Assembly: GCF_000013225.1 (NCBI RefSeq)
Contig: NC_007776.1
Span: forward strand, 2,362,501 to 2,426,500
From: Synechococcus sp. JA-2-3B'a(2-13)
GTDB lineage: Bacteria; Cyanobacteriota; Cyanobacteriia; Thermostichales; Thermostichaceae
Reading direction: 5' to 3'
Length of the DNA: 64,000 nucleotides
The position numbers and the translations under genes are program-made. Under the pieces are notes generated by a model. It did not search any database. It was not told the origin of the DNA and worked only from the letters and a program-made list of their open reading frames with translations. The stretch's first letter is position 1. The number at the start of each line of letters is the position of its first letter. This document shows, in pieces, positions 44,949-56,712 of the stretch.

Positions 44949-46742
44949 ATGGGGCGATTCTTCAATTCCAACCTGGGAGTGGCGCTGTTGGGGAGCAGCA
45001 TCTTGGCTGCTTTGGTGGGCTGGGCCTTGTCGATCGACATCGAGGAAGTGAAGGTGGAGTCTCCTTCCCCCGATCAGCCCCTCTCGGTCAGCCGCAGGGT
45101 AGACATCTTGGGTCGTCGGGGAGGCCATCAGCGTTGGCGGTTGATTGCCGAGCAGGTGGATCTGGCAGCTGGGCAACAGGTATTTGAACAGGGGGCACAC
45201 GGCTACTTCTACGGAGAAGGTGCTGACCGGCAAAAAGGGGTGCCGGATCCCTTTTTTGATAGCAGCGAGCAGATGACTTGGCGGGCCAAGCGAGCCCGCT
45301 ACAATGCCACCGCCGACGAGCTGTATTTGGATGGCGAGGTGGAGGTGAGGAGCGACGACGGCAGCCTGCTCTTGACCAGCGCCCTGAGAGTCACCCCCGA
45401 AGAACGCATCGAGGTGGCCGCGGAGTTCACCCTCAAAGGCCGGGAAATGGTGTTGCAGGGCCGCTCTGGCTCGTTTAACTTTCAATTTGCCCTTCTCAGG
45501 GCCGAGCAGGGCAAGCTGATAGTGTTGCCCCCAAACGGCTCGGCACCCACCTCCACCACCATCACCGCCGACCAGATCACCTACGACCGCACCAACCAGG
45601 TGGCCGAGGGGAAAGGGAACCTGCGCATTCGCGAACGCGGCATCGAGATTCGCGCTCCCCAAGGCACCTACCTGCGCCAGCAGGCCCAAAGCATTCTCTC
45701 CGGCGGTGTGGTGTTACAGGAGGTGGCCGGCGACAGCAGCCGGGATCCCTTGTTGGCGGATCTGCGCTTGGCCCAGGCCTCTCCCGGCCCGGAGGCGACC
45801 CCAGACCAACAGGATCAAGAAGTCACCATCATTGCCGACCGCCTCACGTACGACCGCAACACGCAAATTGCCCAAGGGGAAGGCAACCTGGAGATCCAGC
45901 AGGGGGAAACCATCATCCGGTCGGCCCAGGGCACCTACCGCCGCCGCGAATCCCAAAGTTTGTTGACCGGAGGGGTCACCCTGGAAGAGCCCGGACGGGT
46001 GCTCACCTCCGCCCGCCTGGAGGGCAACCACCGCGACAAGATCTTCCTCTTTGAAGACAACGTCCTCTACCGGCAGATGGCTACCTCCACTCCGGCGCCC
46101 AGCGAGGGATCCCTGACAGAGGAGCTGCGCCAAGCCGAAACCGAGGTGCGGGCTGCCCGCCTGGTTTACAACTCCCGCACCGGCACTTCCGAGTTTAGCG
46201 ATGCCGTCGAGTTCATCCAGCGGGGGCGCAGGGCCAAGGCCAACCAGGCCACCATCACCCCTGAGAAAGTGGAGCTGCGGGGAGAGGTGGTGATCGAGCA
46301 GATCGAGGGGGAGTGGCTGGCGCGGCGGCTACAAAACCCGGAGACCCAGGCCGATGTGGATCAGCCGACGGTGATCTACGCCGACCGGGTGGAGATCGAC
46401 CAAGCCAGCAGCGATGCCCGCTTCTTTGGCAATGTGGTTATTGTGCAGGCCAACCGCGCCATCGAAGGGGATCGCGCCGATTACTTTGACCGAGAACAAA
46501 TTTTCAAAATCAGCGCCGAACAGGCTCCTGTGGTGCTCTGCGATCGGGGAGAGGTCGGCCGCCTTCCCGGGGAGAGCACCCAAGCTCTGCCGGGCCGCAA
46601 CGCGCTGGATCAGATGTGCCGGGGCGCCAATCGCCTCAGTGGCAAGCTGGTTACCCTGAACATAAAACAAGATGAATACACCGTCGAAGGGGACAGGCAA
46701 CAGCAGGGCATGTTTCAGTTTCGCATCACCGACGCCCTCTGA
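44949..46742 (+). CDS. LptC-LptA fusion: LPS transport bridge protein
   Basis: 597 residues. Residues 8-27 are a membrane anchor (NLGVALLGSSILAALVGWAL). Residues to about 195 form an LptC-like jelly roll (WRLIAEQVDLAAGQQVFEQG; MTWRAKRARYNATADELYLD). From about 200 there are tandem OstA/LptA repeats (TITADQITYDRTNQVAEGKG, then NLRI; IIADRLTYDRNTQIAQGEGN; VIYADRVEIDQASSDARFFG). The bridge carries LPS across the periplasm to LptD. Its TGA overlaps the ATG of the next gene, which points to a coupled operon. Confidence 0.88.
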   Translation: MGRFFNSNLGVALLGSSILAALVGWALSIDIEEVKVESPSPDQPLSVSRRVDILGRRGGHQRWRLIAEQVDLAAGQQVFEQGAHGYFYGEGADRQKGVPDPFFDSSEQMTWRAKRARYNATADELYLDGEVEVRSDDGSLLLTSALRVTPEERIEVAAEFTLKGREMVLQGRSGSFNFQFALLRAEQGKLIVLPPNGSAPTSTTITADQITYDRTNQVAEGKGNLRIRERGIEIRAPQGTYLRQQAQSILSGGVVLQEVAGDSSRDPLLADLRLAQASPGPEATPDQQDQEVTIIADRLTYDRNTQIAQGEGNLEIQQGETIIRSAQGTYRRRESQSLLTGGVTLEEPGRVLTSARLEGNHRDKIFLFEDNVLYRQMATSTPAPSEGSLTEELRQAETEVRAARLVYNSRTGTSEFSDAVEFIQRGRRAKANQATITPEKVELRGEVVIEQIEGEWLARRLQNPETQADVDQPTVIYADRVEIDQASSDARFFGNVVIVQANRAIEGDRADYFDREQIFKISAEQAPVVLCDRGEVGRLPGESTQALPGRNALDQMCRGANRLSGKLVTLNIKQDEYTVEGDRQQQGMFQFRITDAL

Positions 46743-47998
46743 TGGGATCCCCCCTCGGGGAGCCATCTGTGGTTTTTGATCGTCCAGGTTTGGCTGAGGT
46801 TGTGATCCGAGGTGATGTCATGACGGCTCCACTCGCCGAGGGCAAACTGCGCAGAACCCCTGCTCAAGCGGGCAGCTTTTGGGGATCCCTGAGATTGGGA
46901 GCTGCCTTTTTGGAGTTTTATCTCTTCAAAGAGATGATCCGCCCCTTCTTTCTGGGGGTGGCCGGGGGGACGGTGATGATGCTGGGCAACCAGCTGTTTA
47001 TCTACACCGATCTGCTGGTGAAAAAGGGCGCCCCTCCCCTGACCATTTTGCACATTCTCCTCCTCAATTTGCCCGCCATTTTGGTGGTCACCTTTCCCAT
47101 TGCCGGCCTCTTTACCACCTTGCTCACCCTGGGCAAAATGGGAGCCGACAGCGAGATCACCGCCCTGCGTGCTGCTGGGATCCCCTATCGCAAAGTGTTT
47201 ATCCCCGTGCTCTGTATTGGCCTGCTGATCAGCGGCTTGGCGCTGTTGACCAATGAAGTGATTGTGCCGGAAACCAACCAAAAGGTGAAAATCCTGAACA
47301 AGAACCTCATCTTGGCTCAAGATGCTCTTTTGTTTAATCCAGAAGAGATCGTGCGGGTGGATGATGATCTCTGGTTTCATGTCGGATCGATTGACCCGAA
47401 GACCGGCTTGATGCAGGATTTGTTGATCCTGGATCGCAAAGCTGAGACCGGCCACCTGCGCTATCCGCAGGTGATCTCCGCTCAAACCGCGCAGCAGGTG
47501 GGCCAATCGTGGCAACTGCGAGATGTGGTGATCCGCCGTTATGACGAGCAGGGGCGCACCTACTATGAAGGCCAGGTGGAAGAAATGCAGCTCAACATCG
47601 TCAACAAACTGGTGGGCCTGGTGTACGCGGAAAAGGTGCCCCAAGAGCAACGGGCGGGGGAGCTGTGGGAGCAGTGCCAGCGATATCGAGCGGAGCAACG
47701 TCCTTCTGCCGATGTGGCTCGCTGCCTGACGGAATACCACCTCAAGTTCGCCATTCCTTTGGCCAGCTTTTTCGCCATCTTGGTGGCTGCCCCCTTGGGC
47801 CTGCAAACGGTGCGGCAAACGGGGCGCTACGGCGGCGTGGCGCTAGCGATTGTTCTGGTGTTTATTTACTATGTACTGATGAGCCTGGGACGAGCGATGG
47901 GTCGAGTTGAGCACATCGATCCCTGGCTGGCTGCCTGGTTGCCGAATATGATTTTCGGTGGGGTGGGCTTCTCTTTACTGTGGCGGTTTTTACGGTGA
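46742..47998 (+). CDS. LPS export permease, LptF/LptG family (YjgP/YjgQ)
   Basis: 418 residues from the ATG that overlaps the previous stop; a second ATG at 46820 is possible and starts closer to the conserved region. Typical features are the first helix FLEFYLFKEMIRPFFLGVAG, the cytoplasmic coupling segment LRAAGIPYRKVF, a periplasmic beta region (LNKNLILAQDALLFNPEEIV) and three C-terminal helices. Only one LptF/G gene is present, as is common in cyanobacteria. The ATPase LptB is not in the window. It shares a four-base GTGA overlap with lptD. Confidence 0.92.
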   Translation: MGSPLGEPSVVFDRPGLAEVVIRGDVMTAPLAEGKLRRTPAQAGSFWGSLRLGAAFLEFYLFKEMIRPFFLGVAGGTVMMLGNQLFIYTDLLVKKGAPPLTILHILLLNLPAILVVTFPIAGLFTTLLTLGKMGADSEITALRAAGIPYRKVFIPVLCIGLLISGLALLTNEVIVPETNQKVKILNKNLILAQDALLFNPEEIVRVDDDLWFHVGSIDPKTGLMQDLLILDRKAETGHLRYPQVISAQTAQQVGQSWQLRDVVIRRYDEQGRTYYEGQVEEMQLNIVNKLVGLVYAEKVPQEQRAGELWEQCQRYRAEQRPSADVARCLTEYHLKFAIPLASFFAILVAAPLGLQTVRQTGRYGGVALAIVLVFIYYVLMSLGRAMGRVEHIDPWLAAWLPNMIFGGVGFSLLWRFLR

Positions 47999-50900
47999 AA
48001 TCCTGCAACTTCCCCCCTGACTTCAGCCCTTGGGCAAAGTGGTTGGCTCTTTGCTGGGGCGGCTCCCTGTGGTTGGGGACGGGGGAGGCCGTCTTCGCCC
48101 AGTTGGACCCCCTGCCCACTGTTGGCGTCGGCGGGACGGAGTTCTCTCTGGAGGGCTACCAGCGCTTTCGGTCAGCGCAAACACTTGCTCAGCGCCTGCA
48201 ACTGGCCCGCCGGGCTTCCAGCCCAGAACCGATGGCTGCCGCCGATGAGGAGCCCATCACCTTGGCCGAGGCGCAATCTTCTCTGCCTGCTACAGCCTTG
48301 ACTGCGGCAACCCCACCCCCTACGGCCCCGGTTTCAGACTTTGGATCCCCTCCCCTTGCCAACTCTCCTGAAAAGCCCCTCACGCCAGAAGAACTGAACC
48401 GACAGCGGCTACAACGGCTGTTGGCCGAAGGGGCAGCAGCCCATGCTCGGCGACAGGCGCAGCAGGCCCAGGCAACACCTTCTCCCCAACCCCCTTCACC
48501 GGCGACGCCCACTGCAGCAGTTCCCACCCTGGACTCCCTTCGGCTTTCCCAGCCCATGACTTCTCAGGCTGAGGCCCTGCGAGTGGAAGAGCAACCCTGG
48601 CTGCGCCCCACCAAGGACTCCGTCCCGCTAACGCGATCGGAATCCAATGGCGAAAACCGGGCTACGGCCCAACTGCAAGGTGGAGCTGGTTCAGAGGCAA
48701 GGTTGCACCGGATCCCAGCTTCGACGGTTCCTCCCTTGATCTCCCAAGCCGGTGGGAGCTTGGATTTGGGCGGTGTCCTGTTGGCAGAGGCCACCCCTGG
48801 GTCGGGGCTGACGGGATCCCCTCCAAGGGGAACGGAAGCCTTTATCCCCACCGCTGGCTCACCCCTGGCTCCTCAACTGCTGGAGCAGTTCCCCCTTTTG
48901 CGGGATCTGGGCACCGGGGCAGATGCCGTCTCGGCGACAGGGAACGTTAGCCAGGGATCCCAAATCCGCCAGCAGCTCTCGGCCACCGCGCAGCGGCAAA
49001 TTCCCCTTGACCCGGATCAAATCAACGTGAGTGGGGATGTGCTCAGCTACATCGCCGAACAAGACCTGGGCATTGCCGAGGGGAACGCCTTGATCCAACT
49101 GGCCGACGGCACCCGCATCACCGGCGACCGGCTGCTGTTTTATCGGCGGGAGCGACGCCTGCGCAGCGAGGGCCCTTTTCGCATGGAGCAGCCCCCTGGC
49201 CCCCAAGGGCGCGGGATCCGGCAAATCGAAGGGCGAAATTTGGATCTGGATATCCCCGGTCGCACCGCCCAATTTGAGAGCTCGCTGGTCATTCTGCCGG
49301 GGGAGGAGCCGGGCACCAAGGTCTTTGTGCGCAGCCAAGAGACCACTGCCATTTTGGGGGATCAGATCTTTTTCGAGAAAGCCACCGTCACCACCTCGCC
49401 AGAGCCACCCATCACCCACTACGTGCAAGGGGATCGGGTGGAGGTGTTTCCCGATGACCGGGTGATCGTCTACGACGCCCGCGTGTTTGCCGGCGGCGAG
49501 CTGACAGAAGCAGGGGATCTGCGGGCGGGCCTTCAGATCGCCTATTTCCCCCTGTTCATCTACAGCCTGCGAGATCACCAATGGGTGCTGCCGGGGCGCA
49601 GCGAGACAGAGGGGGTGTTTGTCAAATCCAGTTGGGCCTACCGCTTCGACGAATACAACTTCGGCGGCCTGCGGCTGGATGCCATCCAGAAAAAAGGGGT
49701 GGGCATTGGTTTCTTGCATGACTACATCCTGCCCATCCCGGACAGTGTCAACTACGGGCGAGCCCAGTTTTACTTGGTTACCGAAGCCGACCAACAGCGC
49801 TTCTCCAGCCGTTTCCGCATCGACCACAACTTCGACTTTTACGCTGCCAACCTCTTTGGGCAGGAAGGCCAACTGCGGGGGCAGCTCAACCTCAACCTGG
49901 ACAACACCTACCGTCCTGCCGGCGGGCGCAACGACAACGCCGATCTCCGCCTCAACGCCACCTTTCAGGGGGATCTCTCCACTACCACCCTCAACATCAG
50001 CCGCACCGGATCCCAGGAGCGGGGCATCTACAGCTTCCCCCTCACCCTCAGCCACACTCAGCGCTACGGGGGCGTGCATTGGCTGCAATCGGATCTGCGC
50101 TTGGACTACAACCAGCGGGTGAGCGTCAAAGATGGCCCCGACTTTGCCGATGCGCGGTTGACGCTGGGCACTCAACTGACCCCACCCGGTTGGGGAGGTA
50201 CCTATCGCCTAGCCTACCGTGCCTACAGCAGTTCCAATGGCGACAACGAGCCGCGTCGCAACTTCGAGCTGGCCTTTAACCCCGACCTCATTCGCATCAC
50301 GCCCGATATTGCCCTCAGCAGCGCCCTCACCCTGACTCAAGAGCAACAGCCGGATCAAGAGGTGGGGGCAGGTCTCCACTTTTTCAATCGCTACGAGCTG
50401 CGCTCCAGCCTCCAGTTCAACGATATTCAACCGGCTCCCTGGATCACCTTCATGCCGGGTTCTATCGATTACACCCAAGTCCTCTACTCCACTCCTGACC
50501 AGGAGTCTACCGTCAGCCTCAACCCTCGCCTCAGTCTCAGACCTGCCGACTGGAATACCATCGACCTGCGCTACAGCCGCACCTTCTACGGCAACAATTC
50601 TGTGCCCTTCCAAACCCTCTCCACCAGCCCTAAAGATGTGGATCGCATCAATGCCAACATCAGCTTCTTTACGCCCCGCGATCCCCTACCCGATGTGCCC
50701 CCAGGCTACATTGCCTTTGAAGATGACCTGCCCGGCGAGCTGCCGATAGCCCTGACCTTCCCCGACGATACCCCGGAGGATTTGGCAGCGATTGCCTCCC
50801 GCAACTTGCAGGAGCTGCAGGCAGAGGTGAAAAACCTGGTGCGCCTGGACACCAGCCTTGGCTACGACTTCATCACCCAGAAGTGGGATACCCTCAACGC

Positions 50901-51435
50901 CAACTTCACCTGGAGCACCGCCCCTGATCTGTTCAACATTCAGTTGCAGACGGCCTACGACCTGAACCAGGGACAGCTCCAACCCGTTCGTCTGGAGTAT
51001 CGGGGGCGCAGCAGCACCACATTTAACCGGGATCAACGCTCCGGCCTGGATGTGTATGAGCCGGGGATCAGCTATGCGCTGCAGGCGGTTTACGATCCCC
51101 GGTTGGGCCAGATCTCTACCTATGGCCTGGAGCTGGATGCCACCCTCGGCACGCGATGGCAAAATCACTGGCGGCTGCGCTTGGGCCTGACGGAAGCAGG
51201 GATCCGCCGGGTGGAAGTTCGCCGCGACCTGCGGGATTTTGAGCTGCGCCTGGCCTACGATCCGGTAGCCGAGTCGCTGCGCCTGGAAGGGATCCTGGTG
51301 GCTTTCCCCAGTCGCCCGGTGGGCCTCACCCAAGAGCGGGGAGATTTTCAACTGACCTCTCCCATCACCTCCCCTATCGGCACCTTTCTGCTCCGCGACG
51401 CCGACGCGACCGGCTGGGATGGCCTCAGGCCCTGA
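47995..51435 (+). CDS. lptD: LptD/OstA-like outer membrane LPS-assembly protein
   Basis: 1146 residues from the GTG in the GTGA overlap with the permease; a GTG at 47980 is an alternative. A signal-like segment is followed by a long Pro/Ala/Gln-rich low-complexity region (to about 335). An OstA/LptA-like domain (INVSGDVLSYIAEQDLGIAE then GNALIQLADGTRITGDRLL) and a C-terminal beta-barrel with alternating strands follow (for example LTLSHTQRYGGVHWLQSDLR). The linker includes DSVPLTRSE, encoded by a dispersed repeat copy (48617-48636). LptD inserts LPS into the outer leaflet. Its operon partners are lptC/A and lptF. Confidence 0.9.
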   Translation: MKSCNFPPDFSPWAKWLALCWGGSLWLGTGEAVFAQLDPLPTVGVGGTEFSLEGYQRFRSAQTLAQRLQLARRASSPEPMAAADEEPITLAEAQSSLPATALTAATPPPTAPVSDFGSPPLANSPEKPLTPEELNRQRLQRLLAEGAAAHARRQAQQAQATPSPQPPSPATPTAAVPTLDSLRLSQPMTSQAEALRVEEQPWLRPTKDSVPLTRSESNGENRATAQLQGGAGSEARLHRIPASTVPPLISQAGGSLDLGGVLLAEATPGSGLTGSPPRGTEAFIPTAGSPLAPQLLEQFPLLRDLGTGADAVSATGNVSQGSQIRQQLSATAQRQIPLDPDQINVSGDVLSYIAEQDLGIAEGNALIQLADGTRITGDRLLFYRRERRLRSEGPFRMEQPPGPQGRGIRQIEGRNLDLDIPGRTAQFESSLVILPGEEPGTKVFVRSQETTAILGDQIFFEKATVTTSPEPPITHYVQGDRVEVFPDDRVIVYDARVFAGGELTEAGDLRAGLQIAYFPLFIYSLRDHQWVLPGRSETEGVFVKSSWAYRFDEYNFGGLRLDAIQKKGVGIGFLHDYILPIPDSVNYGRAQFYLVTEADQQRFSSRFRIDHNFDFYAANLFGQEGQLRGQLNLNLDNTYRPAGGRNDNADLRLNATFQGDLSTTTLNISRTGSQERGIYSFPLTLSHTQRYGGVHWLQSDLRLDYNQRVSVKDGPDFADARLTLGTQLTPPGWGGTYRLAYRAYSSSNGDNEPRRNFELAFNPDLIRITPDIALSSALTLTQEQQPDQEVGAGLHFFNRYELRSSLQFNDIQPAPWITFMPGSIDYTQVLYSTPDQESTVSLNPRLSLRPADWNTIDLRYSRTFYGNNSVPFQTLSTSPKDVDRINANISFFTPRDPLPDVPPGYIAFEDDLPGELPIALTFPDDTPEDLAAIASRNLQELQAEVKNLVRLDTSLGYDFITQKWDTLNANFTWSTAPDLFNIQLQTAYDLNQGQLQPVRLEYRGRSSTTFNRDQRSGLDVYEPGISYALQAVYDPRLGQISTYGLELDATLGTRWQNHWRLRLGLTEAGIRRVEVRRDLRDFELRLAYDPVAESLRLEGILVAFPSRPVGLTQERGDFQLTSPITSPIGTFLLRDADATGWDGLRP
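48617..48636. repeat. Dispersed 20-bp repeat inside lptD
   Basis: ACTCCGTCCCGCTAACGCGA, identical to the copy at 38211. In frame it encodes part of DSVPLTRSE in the low-complexity linker. Confidence 0.9.
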
Positions 51436-51479
51436 TCCCCGCTTCCCTGGGAAGGCTCCCTGTCCACTGTTGCGACGGG

Positions 51480-53138
<1,659 letters not shown>

Positions 53139-53250
53139 CTACTATCTCATCGTTGGGCCTCTCGTTTGTGCTGAGCAGAGTTCTTTCCCCTCCACCCATT
53201 TGTGGATGGGTTGAATGGATGCATCGATCTCCGCTGGTAGCCCTCCATCT

Positions 53251-54537
53251 TCAATCCCCTGGCTTAACCACCCACTCCACCGGGGTTTTGCTGGGATCCG
53301 GCAATTTCAACGAGAACAGCCCCGCCGCCAAGATCAAGAGGGTGGAAAACCAAAGACAGCCCTCCAATCCGTAGAACTGGAAGAGGATCCCAGAAGTTAC
53401 CGTCCCCAACAGCCGCCCGCCGGAATTAGCCATGTAATAAAAGCCCACATTGAGGGCTACGTCGTCGTCTTCCGTGTAGGCCAGCACCAGGTAGGAATGC
53501 ACTGCCGAATTGAAGGCAAAGACGATCCCGAACAGGATCAAGCCGCCGGTGATCACCAGCTCCGGTGCCAGCCCGGCCATGAAGGCTGTGGCAATGATCG
53601 CCGGCACCGCCGTCAGCACGAAGGTCCAAATCTGGATGGTGCGGGCCTTGGGAGCACGGCCAGGGCGACCCCCACCCAGCAGTTGCGGCGCTACAAACTG
53701 AATGAACCCATAGCCAATCACCCAGATGGCCATGTAACTGCCCACCTGCATAAAAGTCCAGCCCAGCTCGTCGTAGAGAAACACCGGCAGGGCCACCACA
53801 AACCACACATCCCGCGACCCAAACAGGAAAAAGCGAGCTGCCGAGAGGATGTTGATCTCTCTGCTCTTGGAAAACAGCCGCTTGAAGGGGATCTTGGCCT
53901 TGATTTTGCCCATGTCTGCCGGCAGCAGCGCCCCCGAACAGAAGATCAAAGCCAACGCCCCCGCCTGGACAAAGTTGGCCATGCGGAAGCCCATGGGATC
54001 CCCGTAGATTTCGGTGAAGATCTGCAGCAGGGCCGCTCCCACAAAGAACCCCACCCCCTTGAGGGCGTTTTTGGATCCGGTGAGCATAGCCACCCAACGA
54101 AACAGGCGGGATTCCGCTTCTTTGGGCACCACCAGGCGGATGGCGCTTTTGGAGCTCATCTTGGTGAGATCTTTGGCGATCCCGGCCAGAGCTTGGGCGG
54201 TCATCACGTAGGCCACCTGACTCCAGACCGGCCACTGCAGGTTGATCACCCCCAGCATCACCAAACCGAAGATCTGGATGGCAATGCCCCCATACAGGGT
54301 CAGCCGCAGGCCAAACAGGGATCCAATCCAGCCGCCCAGGAAGTTGGTGATCACCCCGAAGATCTCGTAGAAGAGAAACAGCATGGCAATTTGGATCGGG
54401 GTAAAGCCCAACTTGTGGAAGTGCAGCAGCACCAACATGCGGATGGCGCCATCGGTGATGGTGAACCCCCAATAGGCCGCTGTAACCAGGGCGTAGTTGC
54501 GAACCGCAGAGGCTTGAGCTGTCGAAACAGAAGTCAT
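53251..54537 (-). CDS. arsJ: ArsJ, organoarsenical (1-arseno-3-phosphoglycerate) MFS exporter
   Basis: 428 residues from MTSVSTAQASAVRNYALVTA with GGAG upstream; the longer frame overlaps the GAPDH gene and is rejected. About 11-12 membrane helices. The recognisable ArsJ pattern is NYALVTAAYWGFTITDGAIR, MLFLFYEIFGVITNFLGGWI, GIAKDLTKMSSKSAIRLVVP and NVGFYYMANSGGRLLGTVTS. It exports the unstable arsenical made by the partner GAPDH, giving arsenate resistance. It starts 25 bases after that GAPDH gene, which is the known arsJ/gapdh pairing. Arsenic-rich hot springs would fit. Confidence 0.93.
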   Translation of the reverse strand: MTSVSTAQASAVRNYALVTAAYWGFTITDGAIRMLVLLHFHKLGFTPIQIAMLFLFYEIFGVITNFLGGWIGSLFGLRLTLYGGIAIQIFGLVMLGVINLQWPVWSQVAYVMTAQALAGIAKDLTKMSSKSAIRLVVPKEAESRLFRWVAMLTGSKNALKGVGFFVGAALLQIFTEIYGDPMGFRMANFVQAGALALIFCSGALLPADMGKIKAKIPFKRLFSKSREINILSAARFFLFGSRDVWFVVALPVFLYDELGWTFMQVGSYMAIWVIGYGFIQFVAPQLLGGGRPGRAPKARTIQIWTFVLTAVPAIIATAFMAGLAPELVITGGLILFGIVFAFNSAVHSYLVLAYTEDDDVALNVGFYYMANSGGRLLGTVTSGILFQFYGLEGCLWFSTLLILAAGLFSLKLPDPSKTPVEWVVKPGD

Positions 54538-54562
54538 GGGCAGGTCTCCAAGGGAGATGTTT

Positions 54563-55573
54563 CTATAGACTGCGGGCCACTTTGCGGGCCAGTTCCGCCA
54601 TGCGGTTGGCATAGCCCCATTCGTTGTCGTACCAGGCCAGGATCTTCACCTGGGCGCCATCCACCACCATCGTCGAGGGCGCATCCACAATGCTGGAACG
54701 GGGATCCCCTTTGAAATCCACCGAGACCAGGGGCAGCTCCTCGTAGCCGAGGATCCCCTTGAGTTCGCCCTCGGCTGCCGTTTTTAAGAGGTGATTGACT
54801 TCTTCCACGGTGGTGGGCCGCCTGACTTCGAACACCGCATCGGTCAGGGAAGCGTTCAAGAGAGGAACACGCACCGCAATGCCGTTTAATTTGCCGTTGA
54901 GTTCGGGGTAAATCAGACCAATGGCCGTAGCCGAGCCGGTGGTGGTGGGCACCAGAGACAGCAGAGCGGAGCGGGCCCGCCGCAGGTCTTTGTGGGGGGC
55001 ATCCACCATGGTTTGGGTATTGGTAACGTCATGGATGGTGGTGATCACCCCGTGAACAATGCCGATCCCCTCGTGGATGACCTTCACCAAAGGAGCCAGG
55101 CAGTTGGTGGTGCAGGAAGCCGCCGTCAGCAAATGGTGCCGGGCCGGGTCGTACAGGTGATCGTTGACGCCCATAACAATGTTGAGGGCCTCTTCGTCCT
55201 TGACAGGGGCAGCCACAATCACCTTGCGCACCCCCGCTTTGAAGTAGGCATCCAGCTCCGCTGCCTTGACAAATTTGCCCGAGCATTCCAGCACTAGCTC
55301 GATCCCCAACTCTGCCCAGGGCACTTCACCAGGAGACTTGTGTTCGCTAAAGGTGAGGGTTTTGTCCTGAATGCGCAGCCGGTTATCGGATCCCTCAATG
55401 TCGATAGCCCAGCGGCCCTGCACCGAGTCAAACTTCAACAGGTGGGCCGCCGTCGCAGCTCCCCCTTTGATCTCGTTGATGTGGGCGAATTCCAGCTCTT
55501 CCCAGCCCCAAGCAGCCCGCAACACCAGCCGTCCGATGCGGCCAAAACCGTTGATGCCCACCCGCACTGCCAT
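54563..55573 (-). CDS. gapdh: ArsJ-associated glyceraldehyde-3-phosphate dehydrogenase
   Basis: 336 residues. Full GAPDH: NAD-binding [18 protein letters not shown], catalytic Cys in [20 protein letters not shown], His in the [20 protein letters not shown] region, and C-terminal [15 protein letters not shown]. It matches the arsenate-linked GAPDH branch ([29 protein letters not shown]-like [18 protein letters not shown]). It can use arsenate in place of phosphate to form 1-arseno-3-phosphoglycerate, which ArsJ exports. It lies directly upstream of arsJ on the same strand. Confidence 0.9.
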   Translation of the reverse strand: MAVRVGINGFGRIGRLVLRAAWGWEELEFAHINEIKGGAATAAHLLKFDSVQGRWAIDIEGSDNRLRIQDKTLTFSEHKSPGEVPWAELGIELVLECSGKFVKAAELDAYFKAGVRKVIVAAPVKDEEALNIVMGVNDHLYDPARHHLLTAASCTTNCLAPLVKVIHEGIGIVHGVITTIHDVTNTQTMVDAPHKDLRRARSALLSLVPTTTGSATAIGLIYPELNGKLNGIAVRVPLLNASLTDAVFEVRRPTTVEEVNHLLKTAAEGELKGILGYEELPLVSVDFKGDPRSSIVDAPSTMVVDGAQVKILAWYDNEWGYANRMAELARKVARSL

Positions 55574-55799
55574 AGCATTGACCCTAGACTTGTCCAGAAG
55601 GGATCCCGCTCTCTCAGGGCAAATCCCGCCTCAACTTTATCAGAACGCCCTAGTCGTTTCAAGACAAGTTGATGGGTAGGGTCAGGAGAGACTGGCCGAT
55701 GGGGGTCGGTTTGCAGTCCAAATCCACACCTCCAAGCAACAATTGCGCCCAGCCCGGCAACCGGTGGCCTAAGCTGGGAAAAGTTGTGCTTTTCTGGAT

Positions 55800-56483
55800 G
55801 TGCCCCCGCCGCCTCAGCCTTCTGTGCAGGATGACTTTCCTCCCTTACCCCCCCCACCTCCCCGTTCTCCGGCTTTGAGGGTGGTGGAAACGGCTTTTTT
55901 GGCCAGTACCGCGGCCTTGATCTGGATCCTGAGCTACACGCCGCTGGCCCCCTTTATACGTCTGTTTTTCCCCATTCCGGTGGCGCTGGCGGTGATGCGC
56001 TGGGATCCCCGCACAGGGGCAATGGCCCTGGTGGTCTCCGGCCTGTTGCTGACGGTGCTGATAGGGCCCACGCGCAGCATTCTCTATGTCATTCCCTATG
56101 GTCTGCTGGGCTATTGGTGTGCCCGCCTGTGGCAGCAGCGTCTTTCCTGGTACGTCTCGGTGGTGAGCGGGGCTGTGCTCAGCGCCCTGGGCTTGATCTT
56201 TCAGTTGGTGCTTTCCTCCCTACTGGTGGGGGAAAACCTCTGGATCTACGTAACCATTCAACTTACCGGCCTAACCAACTGGCTCCTGGATGTGTCCCTC
56301 AGCCGATGGGGCGTCTACTGGGTGGCAGAACCCTGGATGGTTCAGGTGGTGGTGGTGGGATTTATTGCCTTCAATTCCCTCATCTACGTATTCACGGTGC
56401 ATTTGGTGGCCGCCCTGGTGATGGAGCACTTTCGTTGCCCGCTGCCACCCCCGCCGAAGTGGGTACAGTTTTTGCTGGATTAG
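55800..56483 (+). CDS. DUF2232-type polytopic membrane protein
   Basis: 227 residues from a GTG. A Pro-rich N-terminus (PPPPQPSVQDDFPPLPPPPP) is followed by about six hydrophobic segments (FFPIPVALAVMRWDPRTGAM; LYVIPYGLLGYWCARLWQQR; WYVSVVSGAVLSALGLIFQL). The pattern fits the DUF2232 family of small membrane proteins of unknown function. It is divergent from the GAPDH gene, with about 230 bases between. Confidence 0.75.
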   Translation: MPPPPQPSVQDDFPPLPPPPPRSPALRVVETAFLASTAALIWILSYTPLAPFIRLFFPIPVALAVMRWDPRTGAMALVVSGLLLTVLIGPTRSILYVIPYGLLGYWCARLWQQRLSWYVSVVSGAVLSALGLIFQLVLSSLLVGENLWIYVTIQLTGLTNWLLDVSLSRWGVYWVAEPWMVQVVVVGFIAFNSLIYVFTVHLVAALVMEHFRCPLPPPPKWVQFLLD

Positions 56484-56631
56484 CAGCCCCTGTGAGTTGT
56501 ACAAGAGCAGAGCAAGCTGCTCTACAAATGAGTTCTTGACAAATCTTGACAAATGAGTTCTTGGCAAAAGTCCCACCCTATTGCCATGCAACGCTACAGG
56601 AATGCAAGAACTGGAAGGTTCTCTGCTAGGA

Positions 56632-56675
56632 TCGCGGTAGCGGGACGGAGTCCTTTCGCGTTAGCGGGACGGAGT
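56632..56675. repeat. Tandem pair of dispersed 20-bp repeats before rpoZ
   Basis: Two minus-oriented copies of the dispersed repeat occupy 56632-56651 and 56656-56675, separated by four bases and ending about 38 bases before the rpoZ ATG. The pair may form part of the rpoZ leader. Confidence 0.85.
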
Positions 56676-56712
56676 CTCGTTGGGATCCTGGTGGCGATTT
56701 AAGACTGCGATT

